Shown here in pieces: positions 9,601 through 18,100 of a stretch of DNA of 32,549 nt. Under the pieces are notes generated by a model. That model was given only the letters and a program-made list of their open reading frames with translations, ran no database searches and was not told the DNA's origin. The position numbers and the translations under genes were made by a program. Within the stretch, counting starts at the first letter, position 1. Each line of letters starts with the position of its first letter. Origin of the DNA: JASJBU01 sp965372385 (GTDB lineage: Bacteria; Pseudomonadota; Gammaproteobacteria; Chromatiales; Chromatiaceae); contig CBDVCD010000012.1 of NCBI GenBank assembly GCA_965372385.1, positions 1 through 32,549 of the forward strand, written 5' to 3'.

Positions 9601-9786
9601 TACGTCAACCGCAACATGATTGGTGCTGTTGTGGGTGTGCAGCCATTTGGTGGAGAGGGCCTTTCCGGGACCGGACCAAAGGCTGGTGGTCCTTACACCC
9701 TGCTGCGTTATGCCACCGAGAGGTGTGTGACGGTCAATACCGCCGCGGTAGGTGGGAATGCCGGACTGTTAGCGCTTGATCAGTAG
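6637..9786 (+). CDS. putA: Bifunctional proline dehydrogenase / P5C dehydrogenase PutA
   Basis: Oxidises proline to glutamate in two steps, passing electrons from its FAD to the quinone pool and making NADH in the second step. The 1049-residue protein has the FAD-dependent PRODH barrel first (SVKLSAL, RLVKGAYWD near residue 355, FASHNAQT, EFQRLHGMGE, and the conserved APVGSHEDLLPYLVRRLLE region). The aldehyde dehydrogenase domain follows, with SPWNFP near 700, catalytic-region Glu804 (ETGGQ) and nucleophile Cys838 (GQRCS). It lacks the N-terminal ribbon-helix-helix DNA-binding domain of E. coli PutA and the extra C-terminal domain, so it is of the short, non-regulatory kind. The AGGAAGG site at 6621 supports the start. 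Confidence 0.97.
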   Translation: MTRLKSGPVPREPLRQAMDKLYLADEESCVRKLLKDQHLSKADNQKIQRWTETLVTNVRKKGEAAGGIEAFLREYNLSTEEGVVLMCLAEALLRIPDDETVDRLIKDRLTSAHWEEHIGRSRSLFVNASTWGLMLTGRIIKQPENLDDAKSLFKSLIQQSGTPLIRQAIRQGMRIIAHQFVLGRTLDEAIARGDKLYTPDYSYSFDMLGEAAVTQTDADSYFDAYFNAIERIRDLKKSRDKDIFTADSLSVKLSALHPRYAYRQQARLHKELLPRLMELVLHASQAGVGITIDAEEADTLNISLDLFSAIYLDPALKDWEGFGMVVQTYQKRAPALIEWLKDLARRYNKRIPLRLVKGAYWDTEIKRAQEQGWTDYPVFTRKATTDLSYLVCAQQVFDSMDCFYPQFASHNAQTITSIRHMAKGRTRYEFQRLHGMGESLYTCLKEDASFDIHCRLYAPVGSHEDLLPYLVRRLLENGANTSFVNRLEDASIPLESITENPVETLIKSTPFRHTAIPRPPDLYGKQRKNSLGLNLDNRDELLQLYQEMDDCHSRSWRALPIINGIPLSDESKPVSNPADATIAAGEVIVADRNTVEMALTAGVHGTGPWASKSADFRADILTDAATRLEQHRSELVALCISEGGRIVTDALAEVREAVDFCRYYAQLLRCEFASEKVFTGPTGETNSMTLHGRGLFVCISPWNFPIAIFTGQIAAALAAGNAVIAKPASQTPLVGMRIVQLFHAAGVPVDTLQYLPGSGSKLGQILVGDRRVAGVAFTGSTDTARTINQTLAARPGPIIPLIAETGGQNAMIVDSSALPEQAVRDIVHSAFNSAGQRCSALRVLFLQEEIAPRILPMLMGAMDELVMGNPLELATDMGPVIDEPSCETLKAHISSTHKTGRFLHAGKLPDSCRNGSYFAPQLFEIDDLSILKQEVFGPILHVIRYRSNRLDQVIRSIKQTGYGLTLGIHSRVEETIRTIQQQLPVGNTYVNRNMIGAVVGVQPFGGEGLSGTGPKAGGPYTLLRYATERCVTVNTAAVGGNAGLLALDQ

Positions 9787-9845
9787 TGGTTACAGAGATT
9801 CAAATGTATCAACCGGGCTCTCAAACGAGCATAACAAGAGGTACC

Positions 9846-10418
9846 ATGGTGAAGCATTACACGCGTCTTTTCGCTGTCATACCGGCCTTGCTGTTACCTG
9901 TCATTGTGGCACAGTCGCAACCCCAAGGAACGGATCCTGCTACCGGGGTAGAGACCTGGGAGTTACAAACAGAAGGGATCACTCTATCGCTCACACAGAT
10001 TTTACCGGATCAGGCCAGGGCTTTTTATGTCAACCGTGGTTTTCCGCTTGACGCAACCGAGTCTTATGCCCGTTCCTGTGTGTTTATGACCGTGTTAAGA
10101 AACGATACAGCGCCAGGTGTTGTACATTTCCGGCTTGCTGATTGGTCGGTCGTGACCGCCGGCAGATCCCAGCCCCTCATCAGCCTGGCTGAGTGGCAGG
10201 AAAGACTGGAGGCACATCATCTCGATCAATCGGCGCTGATTGCCTTCCGTTGGGCCCAATTCCCCCCAGAGCAGGAATATCAGCCTGGGGGTGACTGGAA
10301 CCAGGGCATGCTGACCACTGGCCTGACTGCAAATACCCGTTTCGACCTGGTTGCCCGCTGGGACGTGGCAGGTAAACCCTATGCAGGAGTACTCCAAAAT
10401 GTTCGTTGTGCACCCTAA
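9846..10418 (+). CDS. Exported protein of unknown function
   Basis: A 190-residue product. I start at the ATG at 9846, preceded by AAGAGG, because it yields a clean signal peptide (MVKHYTRLFAVIPALLLPVIVAQ, shown in part); the open frame extends upstream to a GTG at the putA stop. The mature protein is mixed alpha/beta, with two Cys (in SCVFMTVLRN and in the C-terminal NVRCAP). I recognise no family. It overlaps the next gene, a TlpA-type thioredoxin, by 20 bases, so the two are probably co-translated and may work together. Periplasmic location and two spaced cysteines make it a possible substrate or partner of that thioredoxin. Confidence 0.8.
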   Translation: MVKHYTRLFAVIPALLLPVIVAQSQPQGTDPATGVETWELQTEGITLSLTQILPDQARAFYVNRGFPLDATESYARSCVFMTVLRNDTAPGVVHFRLADWSVVTAGRSQPLISLAEWQERLEAHHLDQSALIAFRWAQFPPEQEYQPGGDWNQGMLTTGLTANTRFDLVARWDVAGKPYAGVLQNVRCAP

Positions 10419-10950
10419 GCTACCGGGGCTGTTCTTGCTCCTGAGCGGGCTAATCATGCAACCGGCATACGCCGGTCCTCCACCACTGACGCATGGATTG
10501 ACACCCATGCAGGGCAAGGTGGCTGCACCGCCCCTACGATTACCCAATTTAGATGATGAAATAATCGATCTCAAGCAACTAGAGGGCAAGGTGGTTGTGG
10601 TGAACTTCTGGGCGACCTGGTGTCCTCCATGCCGGCGTGAGATGCCCTCCCTGGAGCGCCTGTATCAGATTGCAGGTGATAAAGGCGTTATGGTGCTTGC
10701 GGTCAACATAGGCGAGGATATCGATACGGTGTTTCCATTTCTCGGCCGTATCGAACCTTCACCCTCCTTCCCTCTGTTATTCGATCAAGCTGCCCGCAGC
10801 ATGTCTCAAGGGAAGGTCAAAGGTCTGCCAACCACCTATGTGGTTGGGCCAGATGGAAACCTGGTCTATCGCGCGGTGGGTGGACGTGAATTCGACCACC
10901 CGGATGTGGTAAAGCAATTATTGGATTTAAGCGCGTCTCCAACTGATTGA
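10399..10950 (+). CDS. TlpA-type thioredoxin, periplasmic
   Basis: Thiol-disulfide oxidoreductase of the TlpA/ResA group. I start at the ATG at 10399, which has an AGGAGT site 8 bases upstream and gives a signal peptide ending near AYAG; longer frames lack one. The 183-residue protein carries the catalytic WCPPC (Cys75, Cys78) in the segment NFWATWCPPCRREMP, then the cis-Pro segment GLPTTYVVGPDG. Such proteins reduce disulfides in periplasmic targets, often apocytochrome c heme sites or dedicated partners. Its start lies inside the previous exported-protein gene, suggesting coupling. A role in cytochrome c maturation is possible given the c-type cytochromes further along, but it is not adjacent to them. 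Confidence 0.9.
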   Translation: MFVVHPKLPGLFLLLSGLIMQPAYAGPPPLTHGLTPMQGKVAAPPLRLPNLDDEIIDLKQLEGKVVVVNFWATWCPPCRREMPSLERLYQIAGDKGVMVLAVNIGEDIDTVFPFLGRIEPSPSFPLLFDQAARSMSQGKVKGLPTTYVVGPDGNLVYRAVGGREFDHPDVVKQLLDLSASPTD

Positions 10951-11251
10951 TGGAAGGTATTTATGCCGCGGAATAAACTACCCGTCGGTGCTCATAAGGC
11001 CGGTTGGCTTTAGCCCGATTACTCATGCGAACGTTGGATAGCCGACATCTATCTCCGTGGGTGTCGGTAGCAGGGCAAGGATTGTTTCGACAACTGCTCC
11101 TGCGTTGTTCTACCTTCCCACTTCCATGTGGGTCGCCATTCAATCCTATTGCATTTCCTCCATCCCTGGAGGTCAGATGCTACCGTCAAGCCTACAGGGA
11201 AGTATTCACAGCATCCCACAGAGGTGCATGTCGGCTATCCAATGAACTGTT
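10951..11251. other. Gene-free gap with three hairpins
   Basis: I see no credible gene in these 301 bases. Three perfect short inverted repeats occur: CCGACA 11042-11047 with TGTCGG 11062-11067; CCCAC 11117-11121 with GTGGG 11128-11132; and CCTCCA 11157-11162 with TGGAGG 11167-11172. None is followed by a T-run on either strand. The GC-rich, hairpin-laden text looks like a degenerate intergenic repeat element lying between convergent genes. Confidence 0.45.
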
Positions 11252-12457
11252 TCAAAGCCTGGATTGAAGATTCAGAAAATTGAATCCTGAAAGGTTGATG
11301 TCCATCGTCTTCACTAACCCGATAACCTTAAAACGCTCCCCCATCTCCGAGGGCAGGGTCAGATGCTTCACGCCTTGCACCAGTTCCATGTGTTTCGTCA
11401 GATCTTCTGGATCAGAGGCAGCGACCAGCTCATCTAGACCGCTGGCCATGAGAAAATGGGCCTGAGTCGTATAACCCGCCAAATCAAACCCCGCTTCGAC
11501 CGCGACCTCCGCCACCGCGGAAAAATCCACATAAGAGGTGATATCCTGCAGGCCAACCCAGCAGAAGGGATCTGGATGAGCGCGATGCCGATAGTGGCAC
11601 ATCAGGGTACCGGTACTTCGTTGCGGGTGGTAATACTCACTGCGGGAATAGCCGTAATCGATCAGCAGCACGGCACCCCTTTCCATCATCTCCGCGAGCG
11701 CCCGCAGCCAGGATGATTGACGCAGATTGATCTCGGAGACATAGCCCGCCGCCAATCCGCCCACAGCAGTGCCTAACCTCTCAACAGCCTTTGCAAGCCC
11801 TGGGGTTTCCGGAGCCGCAAAGGCCTCCTTCAGTCCCACTTCGTCCTGTTCCACAAAACACTCTTCGATACCCCCGGCGGTGACACGAAAACGACTCACC
11901 GGCATCGCATCGAGCAGTTCATTGGCCACGACCAGGCCCACAAACTGCTTGGGTAGATGCTCCAGCCAGACCACCCGCGATAACAGCGCGGGAACCCTTT
12001 GTAGCAATATCTGCTTTTGACGTTCCTTGAGCTCCGGACTGACCTCCATGATCAGATACCTTGCCGGCAGGGCATCCAGCCGTTCCAGTTCCTTGAGCAT
12101 ATCCGCCGCAAGCACCCCGGAACCCGCACCGAATTCCAGGATCTCTCCACCATCGAGTGCACTGAGCACCTCTCTGGCCTGTCTGGCAAGACACTGGGCA
12201 AACAGGGGCGAGAGCTCCGGCGCGGTGACAAAGTCCCCCGCCTCGCCGAACTTGCGGCTGCCCGCCAGGTAATAGCCCAACCCGGGCGCATAGAGGGCCA
12301 GCTCCATGAAGCGGTCGAAGGGGATGTAACCACCGGCCTGCTCCATGGCCTGCTGAATCTGTTTCGTCAGTTGCGCACTGACCGCCATGGCCGCTGCATC
12401 CGGCGCAGGCAAAGTGGATGGGATTGGCCGGCGGCGAGGTAGAAGAGAGTCAGACAT
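11252..12457 (-). CDS. MidA-family SAM-dependent methyltransferase
   Basis: A 401-residue class I methyltransferase of the MidA/NDUFAF7 (DUF185) family. Signatures are the N-terminal GGYIPFDRFMELALYAPGLGYY segment (shown partly), then GDFVTAPELSPLF, the SAM-binding ILEFGAGSGVLAADML and the VVANELLDAMPV segment. The mitochondrial member methylates an arginine of complex I; the bacterial substrate is uncertain. It lies back to back with a pteridine-reductase-like gene 62 bases away, an arrangement I recall from several proteobacteria. No clear ribosome site precedes the first ATG; Met24 is an alternative start. Confidence 0.9.
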   Translation of the reverse strand: MSDSLLPRRRPIPSTLPAPDAAAMAVSAQLTKQIQQAMEQAGGYIPFDRFMELALYAPGLGYYLAGSRKFGEAGDFVTAPELSPLFAQCLARQAREVLSALDGGEILEFGAGSGVLAADMLKELERLDALPARYLIMEVSPELKERQKQILLQRVPALLSRVVWLEHLPKQFVGLVVANELLDAMPVSRFRVTAGGIEECFVEQDEVGLKEAFAAPETPGLAKAVERLGTAVGGLAAGYVSEINLRQSSWLRALAEMMERGAVLLIDYGYSRSEYYHPQRSTGTLMCHYRHRAHPDPFCWVGLQDITSYVDFSAVAEVAVEAGFDLAGYTTQAHFLMASGLDELVAASDPEDLTKHMELVQGVKHLTLPSEMGERFKVIGLVKTMDINLSGFNFLNLQSRL

Positions 12458-12519
12458 GGATTCAGAAACGAGGAATATTTGGTTAGAGTAGACGGATCAT
12501 TCAACCACGGAGCCCCAGC

Positions 12520-13275
12520 ATGACGCAAAAATCTGGCCCACTGAGCGGAAAATGCGCCTTGATCACCGGTGCCGCCCATCGCATCGGCGCCGCCATTGCC
12601 CGCACCCTGCATGCCGCGGGTATGGATCTGGTGCTCCACTACCGCGGCTCCGCGGATGCAGCTCAAGCCCTGCGAACAGAACTGGAGACGAAGCGTGCAA
12701 AATCGGTCAGATTGATCCAGGCCGATCTGCACGATACCGCCAGGTTCGGCCAGCTGGTGGCTGAGGCGGCCGGTTTCAAGGGACGACTCGACCTGTTGGT
12801 CAACAATGCATCCAGTTTCTATCCAACCCCGCTTGAGGCAGCCAGCGAATCCGACTGGGACGACCTGATCGGCAGCAACCTGAAGGCCCCCTTCTTTCTC
12901 TCCAGGGCAGCAGCGCCCTTGTTAAAGACATCAGCTGGCTGCATCATCAACCTGGTTGACATCCATGCCGAGCGCCCGCTCAAGGATCATCCCATCTACT
13001 CCATCGCCAAGGCGGGCAATGCCATGCTGGTAAAATCCCTGGCACGGGAACTGGGACCGGAGGTCCGGGTCAACGGCATTGCCCCAGGCGCCATCCTATG
13101 GCCTGAACAGGGACTGACTGACGAAACACAGGATGAGATCCTCAGCCGCACCGCCCTGAAGCGGGCCGGATCACCGGAGGATATTGCCAGCACCCTGCTG
13201 TTCCTGGTCAGTGAGGCGAGCTACATCACTGGCCAGATCATCGTGGTGGATGGAGGCCGAACACTGCAACAATAG
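12520..13275 (+). CDS. SDR oxidoreductase, pteridine reductase-like
   Basis: A 251-residue short-chain dehydrogenase. The cofactor loop reads TGAAHRIG, with Arg where most SDRs have Gly; this TGxxxRxG form is a hallmark of pteridine reductases (PTR1/FolM). Other SDR landmarks are NNAS near residue 95, the YSIAK catalytic Tyr/Lys pair, and a GITGQ-like ending (YITGQIIVVDGG). FolM-type enzymes reduce dihydromonapterin or dihydrofolate using NADPH. A GGAG site lies upstream of the ATG. The second SDR starts 16 bases after its stop, so the two form an operon. The substrate is inferred. Confidence 0.85.
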   Translation: MTQKSGPLSGKCALITGAAHRIGAAIARTLHAAGMDLVLHYRGSADAAQALRTELETKRAKSVRLIQADLHDTARFGQLVAEAAGFKGRLDLLVNNASSFYPTPLEAASESDWDDLIGSNLKAPFFLSRAAAPLLKTSAGCIINLVDIHAERPLKDHPIYSIAKAGNAMLVKSLARELGPEVRVNGIAPGAILWPEQGLTDETQDEILSRTALKRAGSPEDIASTLLFLVSEASYITGQIIVVDGGRTLQQ

Positions 13276-13291
13276 CAAGAGGAAAAAACAG

Positions 13292-14005
13292 ATGATTGAC
13301 AAACCCGTCGCCGTCGTCACCGGCGCCTATCGTGGCCTGGGTTATGCAACCAGCCGTCAGCTGGCCAAGCAGGGCTATCAGGTTGTATTGACCGCACGCA
13401 AAGAGGCGGAAGGCCATGCCGCCACGGAAGCCCTGCGCAGGGAGGACCTGGGTGTCAACTTTCACCTCCTGGATGTGACCAGCGAGGCTTCCGTCCAAGA
13501 GCTGACCGACTTCATCCGTGATACTTACGGCCGGTTGGATGTGCTGGTGAACAATGCCGGCATCTTCCCCGACCTTGCTCCCTGGGACGGCGGCAGTACG
13601 ATCTTCGATGCCGATATGGAGACCATCCGTACCGGTTTCGAGACCAACACCCTCGGCCCCTTGCGCCTCTGCCAGTCCCTGATCCCCCTGATGGAGCATC
13701 AGGGTCGGGTGGTGAATGTCTCCTCTGGCATGGGCCAGCTCAGAGAGATGAACGGCTGCTGCCCCGGCTATCGCCTCTCCAAGACTGCACTCAATGCCGT
13801 CACCCGTATTTTTGCCGATGAACTGAAGGATTCAGGTATCAAGATCAACTCCGTCTGCCCGGGCTGGGTTCACACGGATATGGGCGGAGAGGAGGCGCCA
13901 CTCTCCATCGAGGAGGGTGCCAGAGGGATTGTCTGGGCAGCCACCCTCCCTGAGGATGGACCCAGCGGGGGATTTTTCCGACATGGCGAACCGATTGCCT
14001 GGTAA
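13292..14005 (+). CDS. SDR oxidoreductase, carbonyl-reductase-like
   Basis: A 237-residue classical SDR. I start at the ATG at 13292, after an AAGAGG site, since the upstream part of the open frame overlaps the preceding gene. Motifs: TGAYRGLG for NAD(P) binding, NNAG, an active-site Ser in VVNVSSGMGQ, and YRLSK with the catalytic Tyr and Lys. The PGWVHTDMGG segment after it is typical of carbonyl-reductase-like SDRs. It follows the pteridine-reductase-like gene and is distinct from it in sequence, so it is not a recent duplicate. Substrate unknown. It converges on yceH, with only 4 bases between the stops. Confidence 0.9.
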   Translation: MIDKPVAVVTGAYRGLGYATSRQLAKQGYQVVLTARKEAEGHAATEALRREDLGVNFHLLDVTSEASVQELTDFIRDTYGRLDVLVNNAGIFPDLAPWDGGSTIFDADMETIRTGFETNTLGPLRLCQSLIPLMEHQGRVVNVSSGMGQLREMNGCCPGYRLSKTALNAVTRIFADELKDSGIKINSVCPGWVHTDMGGEEAPLSIEEGARGIVWAATLPEDGPSGGFFRHGEPIAW

Positions 14006-14009
14006 GCCT

Positions 14010-14699
14010 TTATGAGTCACTGCTAGCTTGTTTCTCACCTTCCAGCTGTTCGACGCGGGCCTCAAGGGCATCCAGCCGTTCCTGCAACTCCAGCAGCAAC
14101 GTCTCGAGTTGCTCGATGCGTTGCGGTTGATCCTGCCCGAGTGTGGTTGGCTCATTCTCTGCGCCCTCGTGAACCGGCAGCGATTCGGCATCCCCACTGA
14201 ACAGGTGAACATAGCGCGACTCGCGCCTACCCGGCTCACGTGCCAGACGTGCCACAAATGAACCCTCCTCCCGCTCCATCAAGCCCCGCAGCACCGCCTC
14301 TGTCTCCTGAACGTCGGAGAAGAGACACAATCGGTTGGTACGCGTGCGCAGCTCACCCGGTGTCTGAGGTCCGCGTAACAGTAACACGCAGAGAACGCCC
14401 AACTCCTGTGCCGAGAAATCCAGGCTACCAAACCCTGCGTTGCAGAAGCGGTGTTGATACTTGGTCACACGACTGCCAAAACCGCTGCGATCACTAAGCA
14501 GATGTTTCTTCACCAGATCATCCACGATCTCCTGCACCTCCACCTCGCTCAACTGCATCACCGGGTCACGGCTGCTCTTCTGGTTGCAGGCATGGGTGAG
14601 CGCACTCAAAGAGAGAGGATATTGATCAGGCGTGGTGATCTCCTTCTCGATCAGGCTGCCGATAACACGGGCTTCGAGCGGTGTGATCTGGATGCGCAT
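14010..14699 (-). CDS. yceH: YceH family protein (UPF0502/DUF480)
   Basis: A 229-residue protein starting MRIQITPLEARVIGSLIEKE, the conserved opening of the YceH family, followed by PDQYPLSLSALTHACNQKS. The family is built of two winged-helix-like domains; its function is not established. The last 40 or so residues form a Glu/Leu-rich coiled coil (IEQLETLLLELQERLDALE). An AAGAGG ribosome site lies 9 bases before the ATG at 14699. Confidence 0.93.
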   Translation of the reverse strand: MRIQITPLEARVIGSLIEKEITTPDQYPLSLSALTHACNQKSSRDPVMQLSEVEVQEIVDDLVKKHLLSDRSGFGSRVTKYQHRFCNAGFGSLDFSAQELGVLCVLLLRGPQTPGELRTRTNRLCLFSDVQETEAVLRGLMEREEGSFVARLAREPGRRESRYVHLFSGDAESLPVHEGAENEPTTLGQDQPQRIEQLETLLLELQERLDALEARVEQLEGEKQASSDS

Positions 14700-15119
14700 G
14701 GATTAAAACCTCTTGAGACATATTCTTGTGAACCAACCCCTTGGCTGGAATTGGACCGTACGACAAGGATAATTGATCTATCGGCGGACCGTGTATCAGC
14801 AGATTAACACCACTGACAGAGAAATGGTCCTCGGGGTTGAGGCGCAGCAGGGGCTCGCTGGGAAAATCGGGATCGGTTGCTTCGGTCATGTTCCGTTGAC
14901 TGAGTGGTCTTGTACTTCTCGGCAGGCGCATCAATCTGCCCTGAATTTGCCATCCTAAGCCGAAATGTCAGGGAGCACAGGCCAGCCAGGACGGGAAAAT
15001 CAACCGGTTTTATTGTGCCAACTGCAGATGGACCGAGACTGGCCTATAACGAAAAAATCATGCCGCTGTGACAAATCCGGTCTACTATTGGTAGGAATCT
15101 TATTCCCGGAGAAAGATCG
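14700..15119. other. Intergenic region, yceH to GH31
   Basis: These 420 bases hold the divergent control regions of yceH (leftward) and the glycosidase (rightward). A minus-strand frame covering 14626-14889 overlaps yceH out of frame and shows no recognisable domain, so I leave it out. A CCCGGAGAAAG ribosome site precedes the glycosidase ATG. I see no clear promoter or terminator. Confidence 0.4.
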
Positions 15120-18100
15120 ATGTCTCATGCAAATCCCACGCATCTTGTTGTTACCGCGATTCTCGCGCTGCTGCTCATCCTGGTATCGTGCTTCGCGGCG
15201 GCCCAACCGCAGCGAATCCTCTACGAAGCCCAGGGCAACTACCTGATCCTCGAGATAGCCGACGAGGACCTGATTCACCTGGAATATGGCCAAGGCCCTG
15301 CCTCAGACCTGGCAACCCCCTTACCGACCAGCGACATGGTCTGTAGCGCGAGTGATAACCTGCCGGAGCCCGTCTGCACGACGGAGCATCCCGGCTCTCA
15401 GGCCTTCAGTGATAATGGGAGCGGCACCCTGGAGACCCGGGATCTGCGGCTTTCGATAAACCCTGCCAATCTGGCGCTTTCGGTGTTCGACAAGACCAAG
15501 GGTAACCTGCTGCTCACGACCTTGCGGGCGGAGAACCTCGGGCAGCCGCAAAAGACGCTGATCGGCACCCGGGGCGCGGAGCTGGACATCTATGGCCTGG
15601 GACAGCAGTTTGTCGATCCCGGGGTGACCGACATCGACTGGGAAGGCAGGGTTCGTGTCGGCGGCGATTTCGGCAACGTGATGGCGGGATTCAATGGCGG
15701 GGCGAACGGCAATACCCAGATCCCCATCATGTATGCCGTCAACGGCACAGGCTTCGAGAATTATGCCCTGTTCCTCGACAACAAATACCGACATCGATGG
15801 GATTTCACCAGCCCGACGCAATGGAAGGTCGATGTTAATGACGGTGCGCTGCGTTTCTTCCTCCTGACGGGTCCCGATCTGCTCGATCTGCGCAGGGACT
15901 TCATGGATCTGGTTGGCCATCCCCTGGTACCACCGAAAAAGATGTTCGGCCTGTGGCTCTCGGAGTATGGCTATGACAACTGGGGCGAGCTGGAAGACAA
16001 GCTCAGCACCCTGCGGACGGCCGGCTTTCCACTGGATGGTTTTGTCCTCGATCTGCAGTGGTTCGGCGGTATCACATCCAATTCAGACGATACCCGGATG
16101 GGCTCACTCACCTTCGACGAGGTCAACTTCCCCAATCCGCAAGCCAGGATCGCCGGTTACCAGAACGATGAGTGCACCGGCATCATGCTGATCGAAGAGG
16201 CCTATGTAGGCCGGAACCTCCCGGAACACAGCGACCTGCACAACCGGGACTGTCTGGCCAAGGACCGGCCAGGCGGCACAGAGCCGGCCTACCTCACCGG
16301 CAATGCCTGGTGGGGAAAAGGAGGGATGATCGATTACACCAACGACGCATGCGGCGCATACCTGCATGACAACAAGCGCCAGGCCTTGATCGACAAGGGT
16401 GTTATCGGCCACTGGACCGACCTGGGCGAACCGGAGATGTTCGACCCGAACAGCGGTTACTCAGTGGGTGATCATTCCGATGCCCACAATATCTTCAACT
16501 TCAGCTGGATTCGCAGCATCAACGCGGGTTACCAGCGCCACAACAACACCTTGCGACCCTTCATGATGTCCCGGTCCGGTACCGCCGGTATCCAGCGTTT
16601 CGGCGCCGCCATGTGGTCTGGTGACATCGGTTCGAAACTGGACAATCTGGACTCCCATGCCGCCAATCAAAAGCACATGGCCTTCTCCGGGATCGACTAT
16701 TACGGATCGGATATCGCCGGTTTCCATCGCGGAGATATCCAGCACGACCCGGCACGAAAAAACGAACTCTACACCCAGTGGTTCGCCGCCGGCATGATGC
16801 TGGACATCCCGGGACGGCCCCACACCGAGAACCTCTGCAACTGCAAGGAGACCGCACCGGACAGGATCGGCGACCTGGCGTCCAATCTGGACAATGCCAG
16901 ACTGCGCTATCGCCTGATCCCCTACCTCTACTCCCTGGCGCATCAGGCCTACCTGGAGGGAGAACCGGTGATGCCCCCCCTGGTGCTGCACTATCAGGCA
17001 GATGCGAATGTACGCAACAGGGGACAGGAAAAGCTCATCGGGCGTGACCTGCTGACCGCCGTGATAGCTGAAGAAAGCGCCAGTCAGGGGCAGGTCTATC
17101 TCCCCGCGGGGAGCTGGATCGACTGGCACAGCAATCAGCGCATCCACAGCACCGGCATGCTACACACCACGCCACTCTACCGGGACAACCTATTCAAACT
17201 GCCCCTGTTCGCCCGCGCGGGAGCCATTATCCCGATGGCCCATGTGGACGGCGAAACGCTCTGTAGCGAAGGGTGGCGCAAGGACGGTAGTGTGCGTAAT
17301 GAGCTGATCGTACGGGTGTATGATTTTGCCCCCGGGTCCGGGGATAACAACCGTTTTACCCTCTACGAAGACGATGGCAGGACGATCGCCTACCAGCAGG
17401 GCGAGGTGAGAAAAACCGGGCTGACTTTCAGTGCACTGTCCGGAGCGAGCGAGGGTACCTTACGCTCGGTGCAACTGGATATTGAGGCATCGGAAGGCAG
17501 CTACCAGGGGGCACCGACGTCGCGCAACAATCTGCTGGAACTGGTGACCAACGGGATCGCCGTGGGTATCAGCCTCGATGGTCAGGCGCTTGATCAACAT
17601 GCCAGCATGCGCGACTTCCAGGGCGCCGCATCCGGCTGGATCATGGAGTCCAGCCGCGTACTTGCCAAATCAGGCGTCAAGCCTGTGTCCGAGGCCAAAC
17701 GATTTGTGATCCAGTTGCAGGAGCCCGTCTGCACCAGCAACCATCAATACATTTCGGTTCCCGGAGCAGGCAATGGCTGGGACCCGAGTGATCCTCAGCG
17801 CCGCCTGACCAGCTGTAACGGCAAGGTCTGGAGCGGCGAATTGGCCCTCTGCGCCGAAGAGTACAAGTTCACCGCGGACGGTTCCTGGGCCGTCAACTGG
17901 GGCTGTGACGGCCAGCAGAACGGACCCAATTGCCCACCCCTGGTCGACGGCCGTTACCGGGTCAGTTTCGACGAAGACAATCCGGCGAATCCTGCCTTCG
18001 ACCGCATTGGTGATGCCTCCTGTAGCGTTCCTGCACGCTTCGTCTGTGAGAATGGAGAGACCACCTGGGGCACCAGTGTCTATGTGGTTGGTAATGTGCC

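Noticed and set aside
10961..11267. Short open frames in the spacer before the MidA-family gene
   Set aside because: They follow hairpin repeats, have no ribosome site and look like random low-information translations.
14626..14934. Minus-strand frame upstream of and overlapping yceH
   Set aside because: It overlaps yceH out of frame, shows no domain, and has no good ribosome site.
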